Notes: generated by a model not told the origin, from the sequence alone. A stretch of DNA of 64,000 nucleotides from Sphingomonas panacis (GCF_001717955.1 NZ_CP014168.1:1581001-1645000); one strand, 5' to 3'. Positions 36,687 to 45,552 are shown, counted from the stretch's first letter. Numbers and translations: made by a program.

Positions 36687-37931
36687 TTGGCGGTGATCTT
36701 GATGGGAACGGGCGGGTCGTCGGGGCGGACACTGGCTGCGGTGGCGGCGGCGCTGGCGGAATACTTGCCGGATCAAGCCATTCGCTTCGTCGATACCCAG
36801 CCGTTCAACCTGCGCACCGGCGGCACCACCAGCTATGACGGCCCCGGCGAGATCCTTCGTGCGCACCCCGATGCATGTGGGCTGAAACGCTATACGTCGA
36901 GCTGGTCGGCCAACATGGTGCTGAGCGGCGGGCAGGCGGTGTACCGCCGGATGATCGATTATGCCGCCGGGCTGATCGGCGCGGACGCCGACGTGCTCGT
37001 CACCTGCCACGACCGGATCTATATCGAGACCGCGATGTTGCACGCCGCGCGCCGCCGGGGCGCGGCGACGGTGCTGCTCCAGGAGGGGCCGTTCTGTGCG
37101 ATCGGTCATGGCGCGCCGCGATCACGGCTGCTCCGCGCCAAGGCGCTGGCGGCGCCGCTGGCGACGCGGCTGCTGCGCGTGCTGCCGCCGATGCCCGATT
37201 ACGGCATGGCCGGGCACGACCGGGTGATCGCCGCCTCCGAATCGTACCGGGCACGGTGGATCGCGGCGGGGCTTTCGCCCGAGACGGTGGTGGTCGGCGG
37301 CATCCCGCGCTTCGATCCGCTCGCGAGGCTGCGCGATGCGCGTCCCGCCGGGGCGCCGCTCAGGGTGTTGTACCTCGTCCAGCCGTTCGCGGCGCATGGC
37401 AAGGTCGATGCGGCGGCGGCGCACGCGGTGGAGCGCGTGCTGGCGGCGGGGCTGAACGCCGCCGCCGCGGCGCGGCCGATCGCGCTGACGATCCGGTCGC
37501 ATCCGCGCTCCTCGGGCGACGATGCTGCCGTGCTGCGCGCTGGCCTCGCGTTTGCGGCGAACGAGGATCGCGGCGCGGCGCCGCTCGAAACGGTGCTGCC
37601 CGAGGCCGATCTGGTGATCGGCCATTATTCGAGCGGGATGCTCGAGGCGTTGCTGGCGAACCGGCCGGTGGTGTGCGTGCCGGTGCCCGCCACCGCCTTC
37701 GCCGAGGCGGCCGAGGCGGAGAAGCAGACCTGGCTGACCGGGATCGGCATTCCGGTCGCGAGCACTGCCGGGGAGATCACCGCCGTGCTGGCGCGGGCGG
37801 GCGGGGTGCCGGAGGCGGTCGATTGGGGCAAGGTCGGCGAGGAAGTCGGCACGGTCGATGGCCATGCCGCCGCGCGCTGTGCGGGGCTGATCGTGGAGAT
37901 GGTGACGAGGCGCGTTACGAATCGCGCTTAA
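36687..37931 (+). CDS. GT-B-like protein, candidate glycosyltransferase
   Basis: 414 residues. A glycine-rich first loop (MGTGGSSGRT) and a Rossmann C-terminal half (LRVLYLVQPFAAHGK, LVIGHYSSGMLEALLANRPVVCV) indicate a GT-B fold. Three short motifs stand in the order known for capsule sialyl- and Kdo-transferases: QEG near 132, HP in TIRSHPRSS near 272, and SS in GHYSSGM near 314. I do not recognise a named family. TTG start at 36687 with alternatives at 36693 and 36702. It is divergent from the ligase gene. Confidence 0.6.
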   Translation: MAVILMGTGGSSGRTLAAVAAALAEYLPDQAIRFVDTQPFNLRTGGTTSYDGPGEILRAHPDACGLKRYTSSWSANMVLSGGQAVYRRMIDYAAGLIGADADVLVTCHDRIYIETAMLHAARRRGAATVLLQEGPFCAIGHGAPRSRLLRAKALAAPLATRLLRVLPPMPDYGMAGHDRVIAASESYRARWIAAGLSPETVVVGGIPRFDPLARLRDARPAGAPLRVLYLVQPFAAHGKVDAAAAHAVERVLAAGLNAAAAARPIALTIRSHPRSSGDDAAVLRAGLAFAANEDRGAAPLETVLPEADLVIGHYSSGMLEALLANRPVVCVPVPATAFAEAAEAEKQTWLTGIGIPVASTAGEITAVLARAGGVPEAVDWGKVGEEVGTVDGHAAARCAGLIVEMVTRRVTNRA

Positions 37932-37937
37932 AATCAA

Positions 37938-38015
37938 CCCGTTCGCACTGAGCGAAGTCGAAGTGCGTGCCAAATACGAAGCGCTGGTGGCCCGTGCTTC
38001 GACAAGCACGAACGG
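37938..38015. repeat. REP-like inverted pair (family A, GAGCGAAGTC variant)
   Basis: Arms CCCGTTCGCACTGAGCGAAG (from 37938) and a right arm ending GACAAGCACGAACGG. The left arm is the variant with GCGAAGTCGAA at 37952-37962, an 11-base word also found in the guide region of the IS110 element at 51566-51576. It lies between two convergent genes. Confidence 0.8.
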
Positions 38016-38062
38016 AGGGTAGTGGTCCGCCTCCGTGTGAGATACGCGACCGATCTTTTCAG

Positions 38063-39037
38063 TCACGGTACGTCGCGCGGTAGAGCCGCCACGAACCGTC
38101 GCAGTCCTCCTGCGTCGTCCGCCACCCCGACGGGGTTCGCCGCCCAGCCGCGCAGCACGCGCGCCATCCGCGTGAGCCCGAACAGGCCGGGCAGGAAGAG
38201 GCTGCGCTCGTAGCGGCCGAGGTCGATCAGTCCGGTCGAGACCGCTGCGGCATACGCGGTGTAGCGGTACTGCGCGGCGTGCGCGATCAGCCCCTCGGGA
38301 TTGGGTTCGAGCGTGATCGTGGTGCCGGCGAGACTGCGTTCGAGCCGGGCGACATCCACGCGCGGGTGCGGCAGGTAGCGGACCGGGCAGGGGCTGGCCG
38401 CTGCGATTTCGGCGAGGGCCGTGCGGAAGCGGGCTTCGCTGACGATGCGATCCTCGACCAGCGGCGAGCCGATCAGCAGCAGTTCCGCGCGTGCGACCGA
38501 GGGGTCTGCAGGCGCGCTCAGCACGAGGTTGCGGCGTTCGAAGCGGTCGCGCACCGTCACCGCGCTCCGGTCGATCCGCCGCCGCGTGATGGCGCGCGGA
38601 TAGAAGCCCGCCGCCGCCTGCACGACCCCGCGCGCGGCGTACCAGCGGTTCGAGGTGAGATCGACGTAATGCGACAGCCCATCCTCCCACAATTCGATCG
38701 CGCCGAGGCCGGGCAGCGTCTGCAGGAAGCGTTCGAGCGGTTCGCCTTCGAGGAACAGGATGGTGCGCGCGAATCGGTAGGGCGCGAGACGTGCCGCGAC
38801 CGCCGGATAATAGGCGCGGTTGGCACGGCGTGCGGCAGCGAACGACGCGAGACTGCGCCCTGGCAATGTCTCGCGGCCGAGATACAGCAAACGCCCGGCG
38901 AAATGGCGTTCGAGGGGGGCGCGCATCGCTTCGTCGCGGAACAGCACGACATCGGGGTTGGCGGCGTTGTCGAGCAGGAACTGGAGGTGCAGCCGCGAGC
39001 GCGGCAGCGCCGCGACCGGGCCGGCGGGATCAGCCAC
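38063..39037 (-). CDS. candidate sialyltransferase (GT52/GT38/GT80-like motifs)
   Basis: 324 residues. It begins with a LQFLLDNAANPDVVLF strand and has the three short motifs described for bacterial sialyltransferases: EDG at 118-120 (ELWEDGLSHY), HP at 224-225 (RYLPHPR) and a Ser-Thr at 267-268 (AAAVSTGLIDL) after a helix. These build the CMP-sugar and catalytic site in GT52, GT38 and GT80 enzymes. The GTG start overlaps the stop of the CMP-sugar synthetase gene by eight bases, so the activated sugar and its likely transferase are co-translated. No close named family is recognised. Confidence 0.65.
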   Translation of the reverse strand: MADPAGPVAALPRSRLHLQFLLDNAANPDVVLFRDEAMRAPLERHFAGRLLYLGRETLPGRSLASFAAARRANRAYYPAVAARLAPYRFARTILFLEGEPLERFLQTLPGLGAIELWEDGLSHYVDLTSNRWYAARGVVQAAAGFYPRAITRRRIDRSAVTVRDRFERRNLVLSAPADPSVARAELLLIGSPLVEDRIVSEARFRTALAEIAAASPCPVRYLPHPRVDVARLERSLAGTTITLEPNPEGLIAHAAQYRYTAYAAAVSTGLIDLGRYERSLFLPGLFGLTRMARVLRGWAANPVGVADDAGGLRRFVAALPRDVP

Positions 39038-40202
39038 GCGCGAGATGTCCGCCGGCTTCGAGCAGATCGGCGAGCAGCCGGATCGCGCCGCGTCCGCCAT
39101 CGGCATCGAGCACCAGAGCTGCCGCCGCCAGCGCGCGCGGATGCGCGTCCTGCGGCGCGACCGCGCAGCCGACCGCGGCCATGCATTCGAGATCGTTGAT
39201 GTCGTTGCCGACATAGAGTGTTTCGGCCGGGTCGATCGTGGTCTCGGCGAGCCAGGCTTGCAGCACCGCGAGCTTGCCTTCGACGCCGTGATGATAGGGC
39301 AGCCGCAGCTTGCGGCAGCGCGCGGCGACGACCGGGTTGGTCTCCTTGGAGATCACCAGCATCGGCAGCCCGGCCTTGCGCAGCCGTTCGATCCCCATGC
39401 CGTCGCGGCGCGAACATACCACGCTTTCCGCGCCGGTTTCGCTGACGAAGACGCGATCGTCGGTCAGCACGCCGTCGAAATCCATCACCAGCGCGGAGAC
39501 GCGGGCCGGCAGACCGGGCGGGCGCGCCGCGAGCCGGGCGATGCGTTCCTCGGCGATGCGGAAATCCGCGGGCTCGTCGATTTCGAGCCGGCGCTCGACC
39601 GGCGTGTCGAACAGCACGGTCTTGCCGAAGAAGCGGTGGCGCGCGGCGCGGAAGTCGGCGGTCTTCATCACATAGACCGCGCCGGTTTCGAGATATTCGG
39701 GGGTGCGCTGCTGGCGCATCAGCCGAACGCTCTTGTCGTGGTTGACGCCGTGCGCGCCGGCTTCGTCCTCGGCCCACAGGAAATAGTGGAACGCGGTCAC
39801 CGCCAGCGCGCTGTCGGCCTCGCGGTCGATCAGCGCGGCGATCGTGCCGTCGATATCCTCGGGCGCGGTGAGCGGGGAGGTGCATTGCAGGAAGACGAGC
39901 AGATCGGGCTCGTACCCCTCGTCCGCGCGAAGCGTGTCGAGCGTGTGGAGCAATGCGGCTTCGGACGAGGCGGTGTCGCTGGCGAGCTCGGCGGGGCGGC
40001 GCACCACCTCGGCGCCGTAGCGCTGTGCGACGGTCGCGATTTCGTCGTCGTCGGTGCTCACCACCACGCGGTCGACGCGCGATGCCGCACGTGCAGCATA
40101 TATGGTGTGCGCGATCAGCGGTATGCCGCCGAGCGGCAGCACGTTCTTGCGCGGAAGGCCTTTCGAGCCGCCGCGTGCCGGGATGATCGCGAGTGCCTGC
40201 AA
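39030..40202 (-). CDS. acylneuraminate cytidylyltransferase fused to HAD phosphatase (CMAS-like)
   Basis: 390 residues. Domain 1 (about 1-225) is a CMP-nonulosonate synthetase: IIPARGGSKGLPRKN at 6-20, a VSTDDDEI loop, and LQCTSPL at 105-111. Domain 2 (about 235-385) is a KdsC-like HAD hydrolase with an intact DFDGVLTDD nucleophile pair (Asp241/Asp243), Lys310 in EGKLAVL and GNDINDLE at 332-339. Vertebrate CMAS has this same two-domain layout, but I recall its HAD part lacking the first Asp. Here the phosphatase looks active and could remove a 9-phosphate. TTG start with AGGAG seven bases upstream. Confidence 0.88.
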   Translation of the reverse strand: MQALAIIPARGGSKGLPRKNVLPLGGIPLIAHTIYAARAASRVDRVVVSTDDDEIATVAQRYGAEVVRRPAELASDTASSEAALLHTLDTLRADEGYEPDLLVFLQCTSPLTAPEDIDGTIAALIDREADSALAVTAFHYFLWAEDEAGAHGVNHDKSVRLMRQQRTPEYLETGAVYVMKTADFRAARHRFFGKTVLFDTPVERRLEIDEPADFRIAEERIARLAARPPGLPARVSALVMDFDGVLTDDRVFVSETGAESVVCSRRDGMGIERLRKAGLPMLVISKETNPVVAARCRKLRLPYHHGVEGKLAVLQAWLAETTIDPAETLYVGNDINDLECMAAVGCAVAPQDAHPRALAAAALVLDADGGRGAIRLLADLLEAGGHLARG

Positions 40203-40420
40203 CGCTGAACTCCTTGGAAACACCGCATCGTAAGCCCGAAGTCCGCGACACGCGGACCGTGAACGGCGGGGACTTTTACTCAATCTCCACCATAAGGATA
40301 TGCTTCGCGGCGTTCTTTGCTATTGCTGATCGGGATGAGCGAGTGCTACCGATATTTTGTGCAAGGGCAACATGGCGGGGATGTTAAGACCTCGCCAGTT
40401 GAAAAGCGGGGCTATTGGTG

Positions 40421-41179
40421 ATGCGATCGGGCAGTGTGTTTTTGCCGACCAATAAAGCCATGCTTGGTGCATTGGCTTCGGGGCTCGCCTTGCTGTCCGC
40501 CGGGTGCGCCACCCACAGTTCGATCCGCGATGGCACCGCGACAGCGGTCGTGCCGGTCACGACGCTGCCCGACCCCGATCCGCGCAACGCGATCGGCGAT
40601 ATCTCGCCGGCCTATTATATCGGCCCGCAGGACAAGATCGACATCGTCGTCTACCAGTTTCCCGAACTGACCAAGGTCGTTACGGTCGATCAGGCCGGGC
40701 AGATCGCGCTGCCGTTCGTCGGCCAGGTGATGGCGGGTGGCCACACCCCGGCGGAAGTCCGCGCCGAGATCGCATCGCGGCTCGGCCAGTCGATCATGCG
40801 GCATCCCGACGTGACCGTCGCGGTCTCCGAATCGGTCGGCCAGCGGCTCACCGTCGAGGGTGCGGTCAACCAACCGGGCGTCTATCCGGTGCAGGGCAAG
40901 AGCAGCCTGCTCCAGGCGATCGCGCAGGCGAGAGGCACCGACGACGTGGCCAACGAGCATATCGTCGCCGTTTTCCGCACCATCAACAACCAGAAAAACG
41001 CAGCAGTCTTCGACGTTACGATGATCCGTGACGGGCGGATGGCCGATCCGGTTCTGTATGGCAACGACACGGTCGTGGTCGAGCGATCCGCCGGAAAGGT
41101 GCTGCTGAAGAATCTGTACAAGGGCGTGGTGCCGGTGCTCGGCGTGTTCCGCGCGGCAGACGTGGCAAACCGTTTCTGA
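40421..41179 (+). CDS. polysaccharide export lipoprotein (Wza-type), module 2
   Basis: 252 residues. Lipobox LLSAGC near 29-34 follows a signal peptide. The Poly_export domain YYIGPQDKIDIVVYQFPELTKVVTVDQAGQIALPFVGQV is followed by an SLBB segment (LTVEGAVNQPGVYPVQG). It is the outer-membrane channel component paired with the downstream kinase. Divergent from the CMAS-like gene across a 218-bp AT-richer gap. In-frame TTG 40415 and GTG 40418 precede the chosen ATG. Confidence 0.9.
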   Translation: MRSGSVFLPTNKAMLGALASGLALLSAGCATHSSIRDGTATAVVPVTTLPDPDPRNAIGDISPAYYIGPQDKIDIVVYQFPELTKVVTVDQAGQIALPFVGQVMAGGHTPAEVRAEIASRLGQSIMRHPDVTVAVSESVGQRLTVEGAVNQPGVYPVQGKSSLLQAIAQARGTDDVANEHIVAVFRTINNQKNAAVFDVTMIRDGRMADPVLYGNDTVVVERSAGKVLLKNLYKGVVPVLGVFRAADVANRF

Positions 41180-41224
41180 TGACCCTGCGGGCTCACCTTC
41201 GGCTCGAGATTTGGCGAACGATTC

Positions 41225-43453
41225 ATGACTGAACGCACCACCTCGATCGAACCGGCGCCGGGCGATGTCTGGCAGGATGACGGCGCGCGTGGCGCGGCCG
41301 CACGACCCTGGCAGTCGATTGGCGGAGTCGGTGCGGGCGCCAGCAACGGCTTGCAGAACTTCATCGCGGTGGTGCTCAAGCGGCGCTGGCTGATCCTCGG
41401 CATCACGCTCGCGGCGCTGGTGATCGCGCTGCTGTTCACGGTGTTCTCGCCGCCGGTCTATATCGCCCGCGCCACCTTCCAGGTGCAGCGCGAGGCGCCG
41501 CGCGTCGTCGATACGCAGGGCGCCAACGCCGCGTCGAACACGGAGAACGACCAGGCGTTCCTCAACACCCAGTTCGCGCTGATGACCAGCCGGGTGACCG
41601 CGCAGGGCATCGTCCGCCGCCTCAACCTCGCGACCAACCGCGATTTCATCGGCAGCGGCACGTTCGGCGGGGTTTTCCAGAACGATTCGGCGCCGAGCCC
41701 GGCCGCGCTGCAACAGGCATTCGACGCCGCGACGGCGAAGGTGATGCAGAATCTCACCGCGACTCAATATGGCACGTCGCTGCTGATCCAGGTCCAGTAT
41801 GAGGATCGCAATCCGGCGATGGCGGCCTCGATCGCCAACGCCGCGATCGACGAATTCATCCAGGACTCGATCGAGCGCCAGTTCCTGTCGTCGAAATATG
41901 CCGGCGACTTCGTCGGCCGCCGCCTGCTCGAACTCAAGGCCAAGCTCGAAAAGTCCGAGCGCGATCTGGTCGATTACGCCTCACACGAAAAGATCATCAG
42001 CGTCACCGACGCGGGCAAGCCCGGCGCACAGGCGCAGTCGCTCGACTCGGCGTCGCTCAACGTTATCAACAACGCCGCCGTCACCGCGAAGGCGCAGCGC
42101 CTCGATGCCGAGGCGGCGTGGCAGCTCGCGCAAACCTCCAGCGCCGGCGCACTCGCCCAATCGACCAACGATCCGCAGATCAACGATCTCGCCGGCAAGC
42201 TCGCCACGTTGCAGGCCGATTATCAGCAGAAGGCGCAGACCTTCCGGCCGAACTTCCCGGCGATGGTCGAGCTGCGCGCGCAGATCGGCGCGATCCAGAA
42301 GCAGATCGATCAGCAGCGCGGCAAGTTGCTCCAGGTCGTGAAGGGCAATTACCAGCTCGCGCTCGACAAGGAAAAGGCGCTCGACGACCAGCTTGCCAAG
42401 GCGACCAGCCAGGTGCTCGACGTCCAGTCGCGCAGCATCCAGTATATGATCCTCCAGCGCGAGGTGGATACCAACCGCGCGCTGTATGATGCGCTGCTCT
42501 CGCGCTACAAGGAGATCGGCGTCTCCGGTGGCAGCAACTCGAACAACGTGTCGATCATTGACCGCGCACGCGCGCCCGGTTCGCCGGCATGGCCGATCCT
42601 GTGGCTCAACCTGCTGATCGCACTGGTCGGCGGTCTCGCCATCGGTCTCGGCGTCGCCTTCCTCCTCGACTTCCTCGACGACACCTTCAAGATGCCAGAG
42701 GATGTCGAGACCAATCTCGGCCTGCCGTTGCTCGGCATGATCCCCAAGCTCGACGAGGACGAGACTCCGCTCGGCGAACTCGCCAAGGCACGGTCGAGCT
42801 TCGTCGAGGCGTATTTCGCGGCGCGCACCGCGTTGCAGCTCGCGGGGGCGAACGGCGCGCCCAAATCGCTGCTCATCACCAGTTCGAACCCGAACGAGGG
42901 CAAGACCACGACCGCGATCTCGCTCGCGCAGAGTTTCGCCCAAGAGGGCAAGCGCGTGCTGCTGGTCGATGCCGACATGCGGCGGCCGTCGCTTCACAAG
43001 ATGCTCGGCTTCAACAATGCCGAAGGCTTCGCCAACGCGCTCAACGGCGAACGCCGCGCCGCCGATGTGATCGTCCATGACGGCCACGGGTATGACGTGC
43101 TGCCGAGCGGACCGATCTCGCCCAATCCGGCGCGGTTGCTGAGCGGTGGGTTGCGCGGGCTGCTCGCCGATCTCGAATCGCGTTACGACATGGTGATCTT
43201 CGACGGTCCGCCGATCGTCGGCCTCGCCGACGTGCCGATCCTGTCGGCGGCGATCGAGGAGACGATCTTGGTGATCCAGGCGCGCAAGAGCCGCCGTCGC
43301 GTGGTGATGTCCGCGCTGCGCCGGTTGCGGTCGAGCCGCAGCTCGATCGTCGGCGTGATCCTCACCAAGTTCGATCACCGCTCGGCCGATTATGCGTACA
43401 CCTACGCCTATTCGAGCTATTATTACAGCTATGGTGACAACCGGACCGCCTGA
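41225..43453 (+). CDS. polysaccharide co-polymerase/tyrosine autokinase (Wzc-type), module 2
   Basis: 742 residues. A Wzz domain between membrane helices (about 56-75 and 455-475), with long coiled coil in the periplasm, is fused to a BY-kinase: Walker A SSNPNEGKTT near 555, Walker A' LLVDADMRRP, Walker B MVIFDGPP. The tail YAYTYAYSSYYYSYGDNRTA is a dense tyrosine cluster. It is a second, independent chain-length regulator beside the protein at 24229-26361. The stop shares a base with the next start. Confidence 0.93.
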   Translation: MTERTTSIEPAPGDVWQDDGARGAAARPWQSIGGVGAGASNGLQNFIAVVLKRRWLILGITLAALVIALLFTVFSPPVYIARATFQVQREAPRVVDTQGANAASNTENDQAFLNTQFALMTSRVTAQGIVRRLNLATNRDFIGSGTFGGVFQNDSAPSPAALQQAFDAATAKVMQNLTATQYGTSLLIQVQYEDRNPAMAASIANAAIDEFIQDSIERQFLSSKYAGDFVGRRLLELKAKLEKSERDLVDYASHEKIISVTDAGKPGAQAQSLDSASLNVINNAAVTAKAQRLDAEAAWQLAQTSSAGALAQSTNDPQINDLAGKLATLQADYQQKAQTFRPNFPAMVELRAQIGAIQKQIDQQRGKLLQVVKGNYQLALDKEKALDDQLAKATSQVLDVQSRSIQYMILQREVDTNRALYDALLSRYKEIGVSGGSNSNNVSIIDRARAPGSPAWPILWLNLLIALVGGLAIGLGVAFLLDFLDDTFKMPEDVETNLGLPLLGMIPKLDEDETPLGELAKARSSFVEAYFAARTALQLAGANGAPKSLLITSSNPNEGKTTTAISLAQSFAQEGKRVLLVDADMRRPSLHKMLGFNNAEGFANALNGERRAADVIVHDGHGYDVLPSGPISPNPARLLSGGLRGLLADLESRYDMVIFDGPPIVGLADVPILSAAIEETILVIQARKSRRRVVMSALRRLRSSRSSIVGVILTKFDHRSADYAYTYAYSSYYYSYGDNRTA

Positions 43454-44667
43454 TGCCGCACGTCCGCACCCGGATCCGACGCGTGCCCACGCGGGCTGAG
43501 CGGGTGCGGGCAGCCGTGCTGATCGGCGTCGCGGTGCTGGCCGGCGCCGGCATCACGGCGGTGGATTTCGCGGCGGACGCTTCGGTGGTTCCCGAAGTCG
43601 CGACTCAGGTCGATCCACGCAACAGCGACGTGCTGGCCAATCTGGCGGAGAACACCGCCAACACCGACCTCGATGCCGCCCATGCTCTTGCGCTGCGCGC
43701 GATCGCCAGCAACCCGCTCGATGACCGCGCGCTCGTCGTTGCCGCGCTGGCGCGAACCTCGACCAACGAGATCGCGCGCGCCGACGGGTTGTTCGGCCTC
43801 GTCACCACGCTGACGCGCCGCCAGCCGCTCGCCGGGGCATGGATGTTCGACGTGTTGGCCAGCCGCGGCGACTATGCCGGCGCGATCGACCATGCCGATG
43901 CGGCGTTGCGCCGCCGGAGCGCCGCCGACACCGACGTGATGCCGGTGATGATCAAGATCACCGGCACCGGCCGCGCGCTCCCCGCGCTGGCGCGCAAGCT
44001 GGCGACGATGCCGCCCTGGCGCGATGATTTCTTTGGCGCGCTGGTGAGATCCAAAGAGGGCAACGGCCTTGCGCTGATGACCGCGCTCAAACAGGCGGGC
44101 GACCATACCGCCCCGGTCGAGGTGGCGGCGATGGCGAGCCAGCAGATCGCCGCCGGCAGTACCGCAAATGCGCGCGCGGTGTGGCTGAAAGGCTTCGGAT
44201 CGCCGCTGCCGCCGCTGCTTTCGCCCAATTTCGAAGCGATGGTGCAATATGGCGATTTCGGCTGGACGTTCGGCGCGCGCGGCGGCGCGCAGATCGTCGC
44301 GCGCGGCGATGCGGCCGATGGCAAGCCCGGCCACGCGCTAGAGGTGCAGCCCTCGCGCACCGGCAAGCGGCCGCTCCCGGTGGTTCAACAGGCGATGCTG
44401 CTCGAGTCCGGCGGGCATAGGGTCACGTTCGAAGGGCGCAGCGTCGGCGGGACCCAGTCGGTCGCGTCGGTGGTGGTGCGCTGCGCCGGGACCGATCAGG
44501 AACTCGGCCGCGCGGGTGTGCCGGCCGGGCAGCACTGGGCGCCGGGCGGCTTCGGGTTCTTCGTGCCGCCGACCGACTGCCCGATCCAGAAGCTCGTGAT
44601 CGAGGCGGTGCCGAACCTCACGCAGGGCGGCAGCCCGACGTTGATCGATACGTTCCGGGTCGAATAG
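43453..44667 (+). CDS. membrane-anchored TPR-like protein of the export module
   Basis: 404 residues. One N-terminal membrane helix (RVRAAVLIGVAVLAGAGITAV), then a helical repeat region (about 50-190, with DLDAAHALALRAIASNPLDDRALVVAALA as a TPR-like unit) and a beta-rich C-terminal third with two cysteines (VVRCAG and TDCPIQ) that could be a carbohydrate-binding sandwich. It is translationally coupled to the tyrosine kinase gene (TGATG), so it likely belongs to the export machinery. I do not recognise a named family. Confidence 0.6.
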   Translation: MPHVRTRIRRVPTRAERVRAAVLIGVAVLAGAGITAVDFAADASVVPEVATQVDPRNSDVLANLAENTANTDLDAAHALALRAIASNPLDDRALVVAALARTSTNEIARADGLFGLVTTLTRRQPLAGAWMFDVLASRGDYAGAIDHADAALRRRSAADTDVMPVMIKITGTGRALPALARKLATMPPWRDDFFGALVRSKEGNGLALMTALKQAGDHTAPVEVAAMASQQIAAGSTANARAVWLKGFGSPLPPLLSPNFEAMVQYGDFGWTFGARGGAQIVARGDAADGKPGHALEVQPSRTGKRPLPVVQQAMLLESGGHRVTFEGRSVGGTQSVASVVVRCAGTDQELGRAGVPAGQHWAPGGFGFFVPPTDCPIQKLVIEAVPNLTQGGSPTLIDTFRVE

Positions 44668-44670
44668 GCG

Positions 44671-45531
44671 CTACCCGAGCGCCCGGTCGAGCAACTTCGC
44701 CAGCCTGAGGCCACCGCGTTCGACTTCCAGCCGCGCGACCGGCACGAGCCGTTCGATCGTCGCATCGTCGAGCGTGACGCGCGGCGGGGTCGGCGCGCAA
44801 GGATCGCCCTTGAGTGCGCTCGCATAGGTCTGGTCGCGGGCGACCTGCCAGCTTTCGCGGCTCCAGTCGGTCACGCTGCCGGCGGCGAGCTTTGCGCGGA
44901 CGGGCGCGGGATAGCGCCGGACCAGCGACGGGCCGGTCGTGATCGCGCGCTCGGCGAGATAGCCGTCCCAGATCGAATGGAGGTTGAGCCGGGGCGGGCC
45001 GTAGCGCCCGTAGGTCGCCTTGACGTCGTTGCCGCCCTTGTCACCCTTCTCGCCAGCGTGGAGCGGCTGGTGGAGATCGCCGGTGAAATGGATCAGGAAG
45101 ACGAGCGCCTGCACGCGGTCTTTCATCGGCGCGTGCCGGTCGCGCAGCGTCTTCACGTCGCGCTCGATCTGCGCCGAGACGCAATTGCCGTCCTTGCAGG
45201 CTTCGGTCAGGCTGAACGGCGCGCAGATGTTCACGTCCTGAAAGTGCCAGGTGTAGGCGTAGCCGAAGCGCGATGTGCCGTCCGCGCCCTTGAGCGGCTT
45301 GACGCAATCGGCCCAGGTGCTCGCGCCTTCGATCGTCGTCGCCTTGCATTCGGGGGTGCCGAGCAGATCGGAATGCGCGAGCAGCCGGCGCACTTCGGCG
45401 CGGGCGCGGGGCGAGGCGTTGGCATAGCCGATCTTCGCGATCGTCTCGTGGCCATATTCCCAATAGGCGGTAGCGGGGGCGGCGGCGCTGGCGAGCGCGG
45501 CGGCGGCGAGATACGCGACGGTACGAATCAT
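44671..45531 (-). CDS. S1/P1 nuclease, secreted
   Basis: 286 residues. The signal peptide ends just before a YWEYGHETIA motif whose Trp supplies a zinc ligand in this family. Further ligands are in YTWHFQDV and in the FLIHFTGDLHQPLHAG motif, and GGNDV follows. S1/P1 enzymes use three zincs to cleave single-stranded nucleic acids and remove 3'-phosphates, usually outside the cytoplasm. Cysteines in TPEC, DC, NIC, AC and NCVS suggest disulfides. Convergent with the export gene. Confidence 0.87.
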   Translation of the reverse strand: MIRTVAYLAAAALASAAAPATAYWEYGHETIAKIGYANASPRARAEVRRLLAHSDLLGTPECKATTIEGASTWADCVKPLKGADGTSRFGYAYTWHFQDVNICAPFSLTEACKDGNCVSAQIERDVKTLRDRHAPMKDRVQALVFLIHFTGDLHQPLHAGEKGDKGGNDVKATYGRYGPPRLNLHSIWDGYLAERAITTGPSLVRRYPAPVRAKLAAGSVTDWSRESWQVARDQTYASALKGDPCAPTPPRVTLDDATIERLVPVARLEVERGGLRLAKLLDRALG

Positions 45532-45552
45532 GGGAGCGTCATACGGGCAAGC

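Noticed and set aside
34023..36696. Long plus-strand frames over the sialic acid synthase and ligase genes
   Set aside because: Both are shadows of well-supported minus-strand genes and show no domains.
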